The notes under the pieces were generated by a model, which searched no databases, had not been told where the DNA came from, and saw nothing but the letters and a program-made list of their open reading frames with translations. A program made the position numbers and the translations under genes. Positions 19,374 through 28,416 of a stretch of 64,000 nt of DNA are shown piece by piece; positions within the stretch are counted from its first letter, which is position 1, and every line of letters begins with the position of its first letter. The DNA is taken from the NCBI RefSeq assembly GCF_009362735.1, contig NZ_WHNP01000011.1, positions 62,001-126,000 on the forward strand. Reading direction: 5' to 3'. The stretch comes from Paraburkholderia franconis. GTDB lineage: Bacteria > Pseudomonadota > Gammaproteobacteria > Burkholderiales > Burkholderiaceae.

Positions 19374-19661
19374 TCAAACAGCGAGCCGACTACGAAACAT
19401 CTCCCAGCGATACCGGGCGATCAAATAGGCATCCATCACGGCTATTGCATAGACGAACACGCCTCCCGCATGCCGCCCGATAAACGAGCGCCCCGGCGCG
19501 GCAAGCTGCATGGTGACGAACCCAAGCGACAGCATGAAAAACAGCATGATCAGCGCGCGCGTCGGCATCCTGTTGATCAGTTGCCCGGCGCCCGGCAACA
19601 GCACGGCCGCCAGCAGCACGATATACGGATGAACCGGCCGTGCGGTCTTAGGCTTGACCAT
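19374..19661 (-). CDS. Small membrane protein, unknown
   Basis: 95 residues from the ATG at 19661 (MVKPKTARPVHPYIV). Three hydrophobic stretches fill most of it (IVLLAAVLLPGAGQLI, LIMLFFMLSLGFV, GGVFVYAIAVMDAYLIA), like the TM-repeat region of small TM2-type proteins. It overlaps the end of the 225-residue gene by 14 bp, so it is probably translationally coupled to it and is the last gene of the permease operon. Function unknown. Confidence 0.65.
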   Translation of the reverse strand: MVKPKTARPVHPYIVLLAAVLLPGAGQLINRMPTRALIMLFFMLSLGFVTMQLAAPGRSFIGRHAGGVFVYAIAVMDAYLIARYRWEMFRSRLAV

Positions 19662-20325
19662 GAACACCTCCTTTCATCACATCGGCGCACACCTGTACCG
19701 CCTGATCCAGCAGCGATCTGACCAGCGTCGCCGGCAACCGCGCGTCGCGAAACACGGCCCGACGCAGCACGAGATACTCGCTGCGCTCGGCACCGTGTGC
19801 CTGATAGACCATCCTCACGCCATGCCGCGTCACTAGCATCTCCTTCGCGCGCGGGTCGGCAAAGAATCGCTTCACATGAGGATCGAGCACGGCAAGCGGC
19901 AGTTGCGCAGCGGGCCTGTCGGCCTTGATTGTCATCTGGGCTGGCCATGCGTGCGGCGTCGCGATCCGCACGGGCAAGCCATCGGCAGGTGAATAGAACT
20001 CCGTGTTCTGTGCGCGCGCGAGCATATCGATGGTTCCCGACATCGGCAATGCGCGCTTGACCGTCACGCGCAGCCAGAGCGACGGCACCTTGCGAAACCC
20101 GACGTCGTCGACGAGCGGTGCAATATGCACGTCATACCCGTCATAGGTACCGGCCAGCACGGGCCAGGCGACGGCGTCCTGTGTCAGGCGATGTCGTTCG
20201 AAGAGCGTGAAGCACGCGTCGAATAGTTTGCGTCGTTCCTCTCTCAGTGCACGGTGATCGCGCTGGTGCATCAGCGCGAGCACGGCAAGAAAGGCGACGG
20301 CAAGGACGATCCCGGTCGATTGCAT
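19648..20325 (-). CDS. Hypothetical protein with N-terminal membrane anchor
   Basis: 225 residues. The first 18 form one hydrophobic segment (GIVLAVAFLAVLALM) and the rest is soluble, probably facing the cytoplasm or periplasm as one domain. I do not recognise the family. It starts 16 bp after the permease gene and overlaps the next small gene, so it is clearly part of the same operon. Confidence 0.7.
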   Translation of the reverse strand: MQSTGIVLAVAFLAVLALMHQRDHRALREERRKLFDACFTLFERHRLTQDAVAWPVLAGTYDGYDVHIAPLVDDVGFRKVPSLWLRVTVKRALPMSGTIDMLARAQNTEFYSPADGLPVRIATPHAWPAQMTIKADRPAAQLPLAVLDPHVKRFFADPRAKEMLVTRHGVRMVYQAHGAERSEYLVLRRAVFRDARLPATLVRSLLDQAVQVCADVMKGGVHGQA

Positions 20326-20341
20326 GTCAAGAAGCGCCTCA

Positions 20342-21736
20342 TCAGTAATGCTTCGGGCGTGGCCAGTCCATCGTGAACTGATCGCCGCGCTTCACGTACT
20401 TGTAGCGATGCAGCGCGAACCAGATCGAGGCCATGATGTAAAACGCCATGATCGACAGCAGCGAAGTGCCATAGCCGAGATAGGTTGCAAAGTAAGTCGC
20501 AATGCACAGTATCGCCAACACAATCGCGGGAATCGGATGGAACGGATGGATATAGCCTCGATTGATGCTGCCAAGAGGCCACTGCCGGCGGAACTTGACG
20601 ATATTGATCGACATGAACGTATAACCGAGCAGGCCAGAGAGAATCGAGAACGTGATCACCTGGTCGAGCAGGCCCGTGAACGCAAACGAAATGGCAATCG
20701 GCACGAGAAAAATGATCGCGCGGTAAGGCGTGCGGTAACGCGGATGCACGGCGCCGAACCACACTGGCATATAGCGATCGCGTGACATCGAGAACCATGC
20801 GCGTGATGCATCGTTGATGCAGCCATTGGCTGACGCGACCGCCGAGAACAACGTGCCCACGAAGAGCAGCGTCTGCAAGCCCTTGCTGCCGGAGAGCCGT
20901 GCTGCGTCGTAGAGCGGGGTCACTGCCTGACCGAGATATTCCCACGGCATCAGGCCGGTGGCGACATACCACGTCATGGCCGCCGCGACGAGCAGCGTGA
21001 TCATGCCGCACATCGTGCCGAGTGGAATCGAGCGGCCGGCCGAGCGTACCTCTTCCGCAGCCTGACAGGTGCCTTCGATACCGAGGTAATACCACATGCC
21101 GAATTGCAAGGCCGCGATGACGCCCAGCCATCCATACGGCAGTTGCGTGAGCAACTCATGATGAATCAGCGTTTGCCCTGGATGCCACGGCGCAACACCG
21201 AGAAACAACACGACGATCGCAATGAACGCCACAGCCGTGATCACGAAGTTGACCGTGAGCGTGACAAAGACGCCTCGATAGTTGAGCAATGCGAGAAACG
21301 CGATCGTGACAAGCGTAAATGGACGCGAGTCGAAGTTCGCGTAGCCCGAGTCGGTGGCGACGGCCTTGATCAGATCGCCGACCACGAGGGCGTCCGCGGC
21401 TTCGAGCATCGTGTACGCCATCACCAGATAGAGTCCCACGTTGAAGGCCATCAGCGGCCCGATGATGTGCTTTGCCTGCGTGTATTGCCCGCCCGCGGCC
21501 GCGACGGTCGACGTCACCTCCGAGTCGATCATCGCGACGCACGTATAGAGCAGGCCAATGATCCAGCACGCGATCAGCGATCCATATGCACCACCCTTTG
21601 CGACGGAGAAGTTCCATCCCATGAACTCTCCGACGAGCACGATGCCGACGCCGAGCGCCCACACGTGAATCGGCCCCAACACTTTCAGTAGCGCGATGCG
21701 CTCGCCTGACTGTGCTACTCCCGCTGCGTCACTCAT
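20342..21736 (-). CDS. APC permease, ethanolamine-permease-like
   Basis: 464 residues, about 12 membrane segments. LGPIHVWALGVGIVLVGEFMGWNFSVAKGGAYG and TVAAAGGQYTQAKH match the style of the ethanolamine permease (Eat) subfamily of the APC superfamily. It should import ethanolamine or a similar small amine with a proton. It sits in the middle of an operon with three small membrane proteins upstream and two unknown proteins downstream. No ethanolamine ammonia-lyase is present in the window, so the substrate stays open. Confidence 0.8.
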   Translation of the reverse strand: MSDAAGVAQSGERIALLKVLGPIHVWALGVGIVLVGEFMGWNFSVAKGGAYGSLIACWIIGLLYTCVAMIDSEVTSTVAAAGGQYTQAKHIIGPLMAFNVGLYLVMAYTMLEAADALVVGDLIKAVATDSGYANFDSRPFTLVTIAFLALLNYRGVFVTLTVNFVITAVAFIAIVVLFLGVAPWHPGQTLIHHELLTQLPYGWLGVIAALQFGMWYYLGIEGTCQAAEEVRSAGRSIPLGTMCGMITLLVAAAMTWYVATGLMPWEYLGQAVTPLYDAARLSGSKGLQTLLFVGTLFSAVASANGCINDASRAWFSMSRDRYMPVWFGAVHPRYRTPYRAIIFLVPIAISFAFTGLLDQVITFSILSGLLGYTFMSINIVKFRRQWPLGSINRGYIHPFHPIPAIVLAILCIATYFATYLGYGTSLLSIMAFYIMASIWFALHRYKYVKRGDQFTMDWPRPKHY

Positions 21737-21780
21737 GAGCTGCTCCTCTGCGGCATGATGCCCGTCGTCGGTCTGTCGAT

Positions 21781-21921
21781 CTACTCGTTACCTTCCGTCG
21801 AACTCATCAGGAAATCGTCGTCATAGTCGCGGTGGACCTTGAGCGCGTCGATGAGAATCCACGCGAAGATCAGAATTGACAGGCCCCACGCTGCATTGCT
21901 TAGCCATTGCCAGAAGTTCAC
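21781..21921 (-). CDS. 46-residue single-span membrane protein
   Basis: A GTG at 21921 overlaps the TGA of the upstream gene as GTGA, a classic translational-coupling arrangement. The product begins MNFWQWLSNAAWGLSILI, has one hydrophobic span (AAWGLSILIFAWILIDAL) and ends in an acidic tail (HRDYDDDFLMSSTEGNE). It lies 44 bp before the permease. The short length, the overlap and the well-placed single span argue that it is real. It may be an accessory peptide of the permease, which is inference. Confidence 0.7.
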   Translation of the reverse strand: MNFWQWLSNAAWGLSILIFAWILIDALKVHRDYDDDFLMSSTEGNE

Positions 21922-22304
21922 GATGTCTCTCCAAATTTTTCCGCGATCACTTGCCGGTACTGCCTTTCCGACACGCGCAACACGAAGACGAAATAACCGA
22001 CGATTACGAGCGCCGTCACGATGAGCGAGACGGGTTCGATCTGGTAATCGAAACGGCTGGTAATGATCGGCTTGGCCTGTTGAGCGTCATAGCCGAGCTT
22101 TCGCCATTGCGCTTCCATGGCGGGGTTTTGTCCAAGCTCTTTCCACGTCACGTGCGCTTTTGCCGTTTCGGCTTCTGGCGGTTTGTCGGGCGTCTTGAGC
22201 AACAGCGGCGCAAGCAAACTGCAATAAACGAGCACGAGCAGAAAGATGCTGTCGACAAACTGGCCGAAGCCTTTCTGGACGGGTGGCACATAATCGGCTG
22301 CCAT
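21918..22304 (-). CDS. Small membrane protein with two spans, unknown
   Basis: 128 residues from the ATG at 22304, which follows AGGAGG. Segments near residues 15-35 (FVDSIFLLVLVYCSLLAPLLL) and 85-105 (VSLIVTALVIVGYFVFVL) flank a charged loop of about 50 residues. Family not recognised. It is second in the permease operon and overlaps the 46-residue gene by 4 bp. Confidence 0.7.
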   Translation of the reverse strand: MAADYVPPVQKGFGQFVDSIFLLVLVYCSLLAPLLLKTPDKPPEAETAKAHVTWKELGQNPAMEAQWRKLGYDAQQAKPIITSRFDYQIEPVSLIVTALVIVGYFVFVLRVSERQYRQVIAEKFGETS

Positions 22305-22428
22305 TGCAGGCCTCCTTTCTGGTTGGCATTTCGGATTGCACGCCCCGAAGCAGTGCGGGTACAGCCCGATCGCCTGCGTGGCGACGGGAGGGCGCATCAG
22401 CATGCGTGAAAGCTCTGGGTTCGAGCGC

Positions 22429-22764
22429 TTACTTGACGGCCGGACTGAGCGCTTCGTCGTCGCGCTGTGCAAGTTCTGCCTTGCGTGCGCGGTTCTCGTC
22501 GAGGTGACGGATGTCGAGGCCGTAGATGTGATCCTTGTCTTCCTTGTAATGACGGATCATGGCAAGAATCGACGCGGAGTTGAAAACAAGCACTGCGCCC
22601 ACGCCGATGGTGAGCGCGATGCGCACGGACGAATCAGTCGTCTGCGAAGTGATGGCGAAATAGACATAGCCCAACGTGATCCAGAGCAGCAGAAGAGCGA
22701 TTTGCGCCATGCGTCGGTCGCGGGAGAACATTTGCTCGATGCGCTTGCGAATTGCGTGTTCCAT
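22429..22764 (-). CDS. Small membrane protein with two spans, first gene of permease operon
   Basis: 111 residues from the ATG at 22764, preceded by AAGGAG. Two hydrophobic stretches (IALLLLWITLGYVYFAI, IALTIGVGAVLVFNSASIL) are followed by a charged C-terminus. Family not recognised. It is the promoter-proximal gene of the operon 22764-19374, and a CTACCCCCTCA element lies 131 bp upstream of it. Confidence 0.68.
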   Translation of the reverse strand: MEHAIRKRIEQMFSRDRRMAQIALLLLWITLGYVYFAITSQTTDSSVRIALTIGVGAVLVFNSASILAMIRHYKEDKDHIYGLDIRHLDENRARKAELAQRDDEALSPAVK

Positions 22765-22894
22765 CCTGGCAACTCCTTGGACGTGCCGGCAGCACCGGCG
22801 GTTGTCAACGATCCGGCTGTTCCTGCTGGTTCCCATTGGTCAACAAAGTTTCCCGACAATATTTGTTGTTCGATGCACGCTTGTCAATATGGTT

Positions 22895-22905
22895 TGAGGG
22901 GGTAG
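22895..22905 (-). promoter_or_regulatory. CTACCCCC motif upstream of the permease operon
   Basis: On the minus strand this is CTACCCCCTCA, identical to the element at 24724-24734 and one class with 7564-7574. It lies 131 bp before the first gene of the operon. Confidence 0.45.
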
Positions 22906-23086
22906 ACGCGCGGAAGGCCCAATACGCGGCGCAGTATGCGGGTAATCGAGCAGAGATCGGGCGCGCGGCGGTGCTCGATACGAGGAAGTGCAGGAGAGGG
23001 GACCTACAACAATTCAATTCGATTGGGATTCGACTTCGCGGGAACATCTCCGCGTTACATCCCACATCCGCAAAACGCGCAAAGCC

Positions 23087-23122
23087 CACAAGACCCGCAA
23101 GACCCGCGAGACCCGCGAGACA
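23087..23122. repeat. Four-unit 9-bp tandem repeat
   Basis: Units CACAAGACC, CGCAAGACC, CGCGAGACC and CGCGAGACA follow each other without spacers. They lie just after the end of the haemoglobin gene. Confidence 0.6.
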
Positions 23123-23136
23123 GTTCGCGACGCTCG

Positions 23137-23532
23137 CTACGCCTTGTTTTGCAGCGCTTGAGCGCTTCGCGTGAAATGCCGCATCAGCGTCGCCTCGACG
23201 TGAGCGTCATAGCCCAGTGCCAGAATTGCCTTTTTCATGCATGTCAACCAGGCCTCGACCTCCAAAGGCCCAATTTCGATGTGCTCGTGCATGTACCGCA
23301 GACTCGCGTGGCCCATCCGCTCCAGGTAGTACTGCGGTCCGCCGAAGTAGCCCGACAGAAACTCGAATTGTGCCTGGCGCACGTGCGCGAGCCCGAAGCC
23401 CTTTAAATGCAGCGCATGAATGATCGCGCCGTCGGGGTCGCTTTCGATGATGTCGTAGAACGTTTTTACGAGACGCGCGAGTGCCGCTTCGCCACCGATC
23501 AGCTGGTGCACAGATTGCCGTTTCGTCTCCAT
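23137..23532 (-). CDS. Truncated haemoglobin (group II-like)
   Basis: 131 residues. LIGGEAALARLVKTFYDII is the usual start of a truncated haemoglobin and FLSGYFGGPQYYLERMGHASLRYMHEH carries the GG-P-YY and proximal-His region typical of group II (TrHbO). These bind O2 or NO and help in NO detoxification or oxygen delivery. The gene lies just downstream of the nitronate monooxygenase-like gene on the same strand, with 23 bp between, so the two may be co-transcribed. Confidence 0.82.
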   Translation of the reverse strand: METKRQSVHQLIGGEAALARLVKTFYDIIESDPDGAIIHALHLKGFGLAHVRQAQFEFLSGYFGGPQYYLERMGHASLRYMHEHIEIGPLEVEAWLTCMKKAILALGYDAHVEATLMRHFTRSAQALQNKA

Positions 23533-23555
23533 GATGTCCTCACGTTTGCTGGCTT

Positions 23556-24604
23556 TTATCTCGCGCCTGTCATGACCGACGTCCCGTAGGCGGCGATGCG
23601 GCGCTGAGCCTCATTCGCCTCACGCAACATGCGAGCGATCACGTCGGCGGCCGAGGTGCGCGCGCTCACTAGCGCGGACGATTCGCCTGCGAAGAGCGCC
23701 ATTTTCTCCAGATCCCCAACCGTGGTGCGCAACGGCGAATCGGTGCTGAAACGGTAGATCGGCCGTCCGTCCTCATGCGCAATCACTTCGCGGGGCAATT
23801 GGTCCGGGTGGTGTCCGAAAAGCTGCCCGTGAGCTTCGTCGGTCACACTGTTGGCCAGCACGCGGACGGGTGAATTGGGCGGCCAGTTGATTGCAAAGAG
23901 GTCGGTGTAGACGGTGTCGCCAGCGCGCGCCTCGCAGACGCGTTGTTTGTGATAGTCGTGTGCGAACGACTCGTGCGTTGTCAGGAACACCGTGCCGCAA
24001 TGCACGCCGGATGCACCCAGAGCGAGCGCAGCGATCAGCCCGCCGCCCGTCGCGATTCCGCCCGACGCGACCACGGGCACGCGCAGATGCCGCACGACCT
24101 CGGGAAGCAGCGTCAGGATTCCAGCTCGGCCACGCACATGGCCGCCCGCCTCGATACCCTGAACGATCACGGCATCGGCGCCGGCCTGTTCAGCCGCGAT
24201 CGCGTCTTCGAGCGAGCCGACCTGATACAGCACGATAACCCCGGCATCCTTCGTCTGCTTGATGACCTCGGGCACGACATCCCAGAAGAAGCACAGCGCG
24301 GGAACGCGAGCCGCAATGCAGACGCTGAGTTCGGCGGCAAACAGCGACGGCTCGGTCGCTGCGGGAATCAGGTTGACGCCGAACGGACGCTGCGTGGCGG
24401 CGCGCACGGCGGCGATTTCACGTTCGATCAACTCGGGCGTTTCGCGCACCATTCCAAGCAAGCCGAATCCACCTGCTTCGGAAACGGCTGCTGCGAGTTC
24501 GGAGCGTGCTGGTCCGCCCATGCCAGCCGAAATGATCGGATGCTGGCACCCAACAGACGGGTCAGCTCATTGCGACAGGAGCCTGCTTCGGTATCCACGT
24601 TCAT
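23556..24604 (-). pseudogene. Nitronate monooxygenase-like flavoprotein, frameshifted near the N-terminus
   Basis: The main frame (23556-24521) encodes an NPD/2-nitropropane dioxygenase-type FMN barrel: MGGPARSELAAAVSEAGGFG, VIVQGIEAGGHVRG, VVASGGIATGGG and ALGASGVHCGTVFL. The frame opens too late for the family. Just upstream, in another frame, 24604 reads MNVDTEAGSCRNELTRLLG, and the main frame continues CQHPIISAGMGGPA. Adding one base near 24548-24552 joins them into the usual start. So either one base has been lost, leaving a short product or none, or there is a sequencing error. The intact enzyme would oxidise nitronates. A CTACCCCCTCA element lies 120 bp upstream of 24604. Confidence 0.75.
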
Positions 24605-24715
24605 ACAACATGCTCTTGTAACGGTCACGGCAACGCCCTGGGCAAGTCGGCGGCACAGCGCGTCGTCCGAATTGATGCCAGTGCGTCCATGATAGGTGAG
24701 CTGGCATCGTGCTGG

Positions 24716-24737
24716 CCTCTACCTGAGGGGGTAGAGG
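24716..24737. promoter_or_regulatory. Inverted repeat containing the CTACCCCC motif
   Basis: Arms CCTCTACC (24716-24723) and GGTAGAGG (24730-24737) flank a 6-bp centre. On the minus strand it contains CTACCCCCTCA (24724-24734), the same 11-mer as at 22895. It lies between the Fae homologue and the nitronate monooxygenase-like gene. No T-run follows, so an operator is more likely than a terminator. Confidence 0.5.
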
Positions 24738-24841
24738 CAATACCAACTCTGGCGGAAACACCCGCCCGATGCGCTGGAACGGGGCGCGCATACGCGGTTG
24801 CCGAAAGGCCAGTACGTTTTGCACCGCAACCTGCACGCGCT

Positions 24842-25375
24842 TCAGCTCCAGTCGTCCATATCATGCTTGATGGAGTGCCGGTTGGCGATAAGCGTGTCGA
24901 CGCTCGGCTCGTTGTTCATTGCACGTTGAATGGCGAGCTTGGTCGCCTCGTAGTTCGTGCGATACATATCCTTCTTGTCGAGGTTTGTCTCTGTGTCGCA
25001 GCGTGGATCGATCCACACGAGACTGACGATGCATAGCTCGTTGGCCTGATCTTTGGGCAGGATGCCCTCGATCAGGCAATCGACTATTGCATCCGCCGTA
25101 GCCGACTGAACGACGCCACCGAATAGCTCGATGGTGGTCATGTCCCTGAGCGTCACCTTGGGGACGATCATGGTGGCAGGGCGCACCATCTGATTGCACG
25201 CGCGGATCGCGAACATGGCCGTGTGTCCCTTGCTCTGCGCCATCATGTTGGCGAACGCGTGACCGACAGGTCCGTCGACACGGCCTATCAGGATTTCGGG
25301 CATCGCATCAGTCACCTGGCCGGGGGCGGCGAACACCGTCGCTTCGCCTGCACGGAACGTCAAATCGAGATTCAT
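24842..25375 (-). CDS. Formaldehyde-activating enzyme (Fae) homologue
   Basis: 177 residues of the Fae family, which joins formaldehyde to tetrahydromethanopterin. Family marks are PEILIGRVDGPVGHAFANM, PATMIVPKVTLRD, ELFGGVVQSATADAIVDCLIEGILP and the near-invariant NYEATKLAIQRAMNNEP. Where Fae of Methylobacterium has its catalytic His (VAHIDLIIG), this protein reads DAMPEILIG, so the His is Met25 here. It may therefore be a paralogue with altered activity. A strong AAAGGAGGT site sets the start at 25375; the longer frame from 25453 is not family-like. No other H4MPT-pathway gene is in the window. Confidence 0.82.
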   Translation of the reverse strand: MNLDLTFRAGEATVFAAPGQVTDAMPEILIGRVDGPVGHAFANMMAQSKGHTAMFAIRACNQMVRPATMIVPKVTLRDMTTIELFGGVVQSATADAIVDCLIEGILPKDQANELCIVSLVWIDPRCDTETNLDKKDMYRTNYEATKLAIQRAMNNEPSVDTLIANRHSIKHDMDDWS

Positions 25376-26023
25376 TGTCGACCTCCTTTGGTTGGATACT
25401 GAAGATTCGTGGAACGCAAGGACGATGCCATCCGATTCAATGCGCCTGTGCAACTACAGTGATACGCAATATGTATCGTCTTCGTGACAAAGTGGCAAAC
25501 GCGAATCGCGGCGTCCCGTCGCGCAGAAGTCCCCCTGCGCTGGCACGTTGACTATATCGCCAATCAGGCAGCATCTCTGGCGCCGGATGATTAAAGATGA
25601 TCTATCAGGGGTCCATATATAGTGGTTAAGAAAGCAAACCGAAGCAGCGGCGATTGCTTATAAATTCAATGTTCCCGGATCGACACGGCGCTCTATGGCA
25701 GCGCGTATATGAATACAGCGGGACTCTTCGCTCTCCCGCCGATCTGCACCCGAACCGTACGCGCGACCACGATGTTGGCCTCTGCACGGCACAGCACCAC
25801 ACTGACGGTCAGGAGCGCCGCGCTATCCGGCGCTGCCGTCAATTTGACAAAACCGCTGGGCCGGACGTCGAAAACTGTTGGGACGCTGTTCTCTCTTGTT
25901 GCTCGCCTGCTGACTGGCCCTTCATGCAGAGGTCGTTAGCAGTGAATTGGCGCGGTCCTTCCCCATTTACGGTGGGTAGTCCATCCTGTTATCAAGGACT
26001 GTGTGCGGCTCAGAGTGGGGCGC
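25376..26023. other. Intergenic region before the IS1634-type element
   Basis: About 650 bp, locally AT-richer near 25560-25660. No open frame here resembles a protein. The left end of the insertion sequence must lie in its right part, but I could not fix the terminal repeat. Confidence 0.4.
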
Positions 26024-27808
26024 ATGTTCCTCAAGCGCACCCAACGGATCAAGGACGGCAAGACGCACCACTACTGGAGTGTGGTGGAGAACCGGCGCTT
26101 ATTGAATGGCAAGGTAGTGCAACGTCAAGTCCTGTACCTCGGCGAGATCAACGATAGTCAGCAACTCGCCTGGCGCAAGACGATCGAGGTCTTCGACGAA
26201 GGCACCAAACGTCAGATCGCACTGTTTGCCGAAGGGACGCTGCCGGTAGACGATGCGAAGGTGATCGGCGTGCGGTTGAGCGAGATGCAATTGAAGCGTC
26301 CGCGGCAATGGGGTGCGTGCTGGCTGTCGTGTGTGCTGTGGCAGCAGTTGGGGATGGACGAATTCTGGTCGGCGCGCCTGCCGGCCTCCCGCAAGGGCAC
26401 CCGTTGGCTGCAGGTGTTGCAAACCTTAGTTGCGTATCGACTGATCGATCCCGGCTCGGAATGGCGCTTGCACCGGCACTGGTTCACATCGAGCGCGATG
26501 GCCGATCTCCTGGAGGCCGACTTTGCGCTGGCCGGGAAAGACACGCTGTATCGCTGCCTGGATAAGCTGCTGCCCCACAAGGACGCCTTGATGCTGTTTC
26601 TGAAGCAGCGCTGGGGCGAACTGTTCGGCGCCTCTTTCGACGTGCTGCTGTACGATTTGACCAGCACCTACTTCGAGAGCGACACGCCGAGAGAAGCACC
26701 GGACAAGCGTCAATACGGCTACAGCCGCGACAAGCGCGGCGACTGCCGACAGGTCGTGATCGGCCTGATCGTCACGCCGGAAGGCTTTCCTTTGAGCTAC
26801 GAAGTGCTGGCCGGTAACGCCGCCGACTGCACCACACTGTCGGATCTGCTCAAGCGCATCGAATCGCGATACGGCAAAGCGAATCGAATCTGGGTGATGG
26901 ACCGCGGTATTCCGACGGAAGAGACGCTGGCACAAATGCGTGAGATGGGCGCCTCTTATCTGGTTGGTACACCCAAGGGACGCTTGAGCAAGCTGGAGCA
27001 GTCCTTCCTGTCAGCGTCGTGGGAACAGGTGCGAGACGGCGTGCAAGTCAAGCGCCTGCCCCACGAGAGCGAAACCTATGTGCTTGCCGTTAGTGAGCAG
27101 CGGATCGGCAAGGAGCGTAGCATGCGCCAGCGCCGTCTGAAGCGCTATGTGCAACGGCTCAAGCAGTTGCAGGAGCAAAGCCTCACGCGCGATCACCTGA
27201 TGATGAAGGTGGGGGCCGCCAAACAGGACGCCGGGCGAGCCGCCGGACTGATCAAACTGAGGTTGCCACAAAGCCACGAGGTCGTGACGGCGGACACCTT
27301 TCGCTTTGAGCTGGATCGCATCAAATTGCGCGAGGTGCGGCGTCGGGAAGGACGATATCTGCTGCGCACCAACCTATCAGATCACGATCCGGCGCAGCTC
27401 TGGACTTTCTATACGCAGCTCACCGAGGTCGAGCAGGTGTTCAAGGAACGTAAGCACGACTTATCAATCCGGCCAATCTACCATTCCAAGGAAGAGCGTA
27501 TCGAAGCCCATATCTTCGTCGCCTTCCTGGCGTACTGTCTGCAGGTCACGCTCAAATATCAGCTCAAGCGCGCAGCTCCGGGCCTGACGCCTCGCGCAGC
27601 ACTGGACACATTCAAGACCATGCAGATGGTCGACGTTCATTTGCCAACCACGGACGGACGTCACCTGATCCTCTCGCGCTACACGCAGCCGGAACCGGAA
27701 CACCGCCTCCTGCTCGACCATCTGCGTCTCAAACTGCCCGCACAGCCACCGCCGAAAATCACGGCCCGGCCATCCGCCGTCCCTGCTCCCGAAACCTACG
27801 CTCTGTAG
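26024..27808 (+). mobile_element. IS1634-family transposase
   Basis: 594 residues from the ATG at 26024 (MFLKRTQRIKDGKTHHYW); 7 more codons are open upstream. It is a long IS4-superfamily DDE transposase of the IS1634 type: LYDLTSTYFES carries the first Asp, VMDRGIPTEET the second, and VEQVFKERKHDLSIRPIYH the C-terminal catalytic Glu region. The frame is intact, so the element may be active. Its terminal repeats and target duplication could not be placed. A small perfect hairpin (TCATTGA-AAA-TCAATGA) lies at 27830-27846, just past the stop. Confidence 0.88.
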
Positions 27809-28416
27809 TGAAGACCTTTGCACCTCGTGTCATTGAAAATCAATGACTTAGACTGAGCCGATGGCGCGAATCGCGAAAGTTGGGCTAGTCCGGGTAACGT
27901 CATGGTTACTCATTCGAAAGAACAATGGCGTGATGCTGACTAGATCACAACCCGCAGTCGAAGGTTTCCACGTGCTCCACGACCATGAGCGGTAGGTCAG
28001 GCGTGCGCTCATGCATCGTGCTTTCTGTGGCGCAGCGGCGTCGTGCCCATCCGCTTGGAGAAAAGCACTGCCCTTCGCTGCGCGTCGCAGGGCCAGGGCG
28101 TGACGAGCGATTGACGCTCGGCGTCGATTTTCACGCATGACGCGCGCATATTTTCACGATTTATTTTCGATTTTTGTCGTCATCCACGGAGCTAGCATCG
28201 TCGCAGCCGAAGTAAAAGAAAGGCGGAAAGAAATGGCGATCATGTTGAATCTGTCTGCGTCTGCGAGCACGAGCAAGTCGTTGAAGAGCGACGCCATTCG
28301 ATTTCCTGCGGCCTTCTGGGTGCTGTAACGCTTTGCAAGAGAGGCAGCGTTTCCACACAAGGCTGCCCGTCGTTTCCACACGCGACCTTACCGCTTGCTC
28401 TCGTCCGGGTGACGTC
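27809..28416. other. Intergenic region with possible 31-residue frame
   Basis: About 600 bp with no recognised gene. A frame at 28233-28328 (MAIMLNLSASASTSKSL...) has an AGGCGG-like site before its ATG, but nothing else supports it. CGTTTCCACAC occurs twice near 28347 and 28372, just ahead of the phosphoesterase gene. Confidence 0.35.

Larger units (their letters stand above)
22765..23136. other. Intergenic region with 9-bp tandem repeat
   Basis: About 370 bp with no supported gene. It holds the CTACCCCC element at 22895 and four 9-bp units of C(A/G)C(A/G)AGACC at 23087-23122. Confidence 0.5.

Noticed and set aside
23087..23122. CRISPR-like array
   Set aside because: Units are 9 bp, directly adjacent and without spacers; a simple tandem repeat.
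24716..24737. Hairpin read as a rho-independent terminator
   Set aside because: No T-run on either side, and the core equals the CTACCCCC element seen before two other operons.
25654..26157. Plus-strand frame of 167 codons before the IS1634-type transposase
   Set aside because: It runs into the transposase in another frame and resembles no protein.
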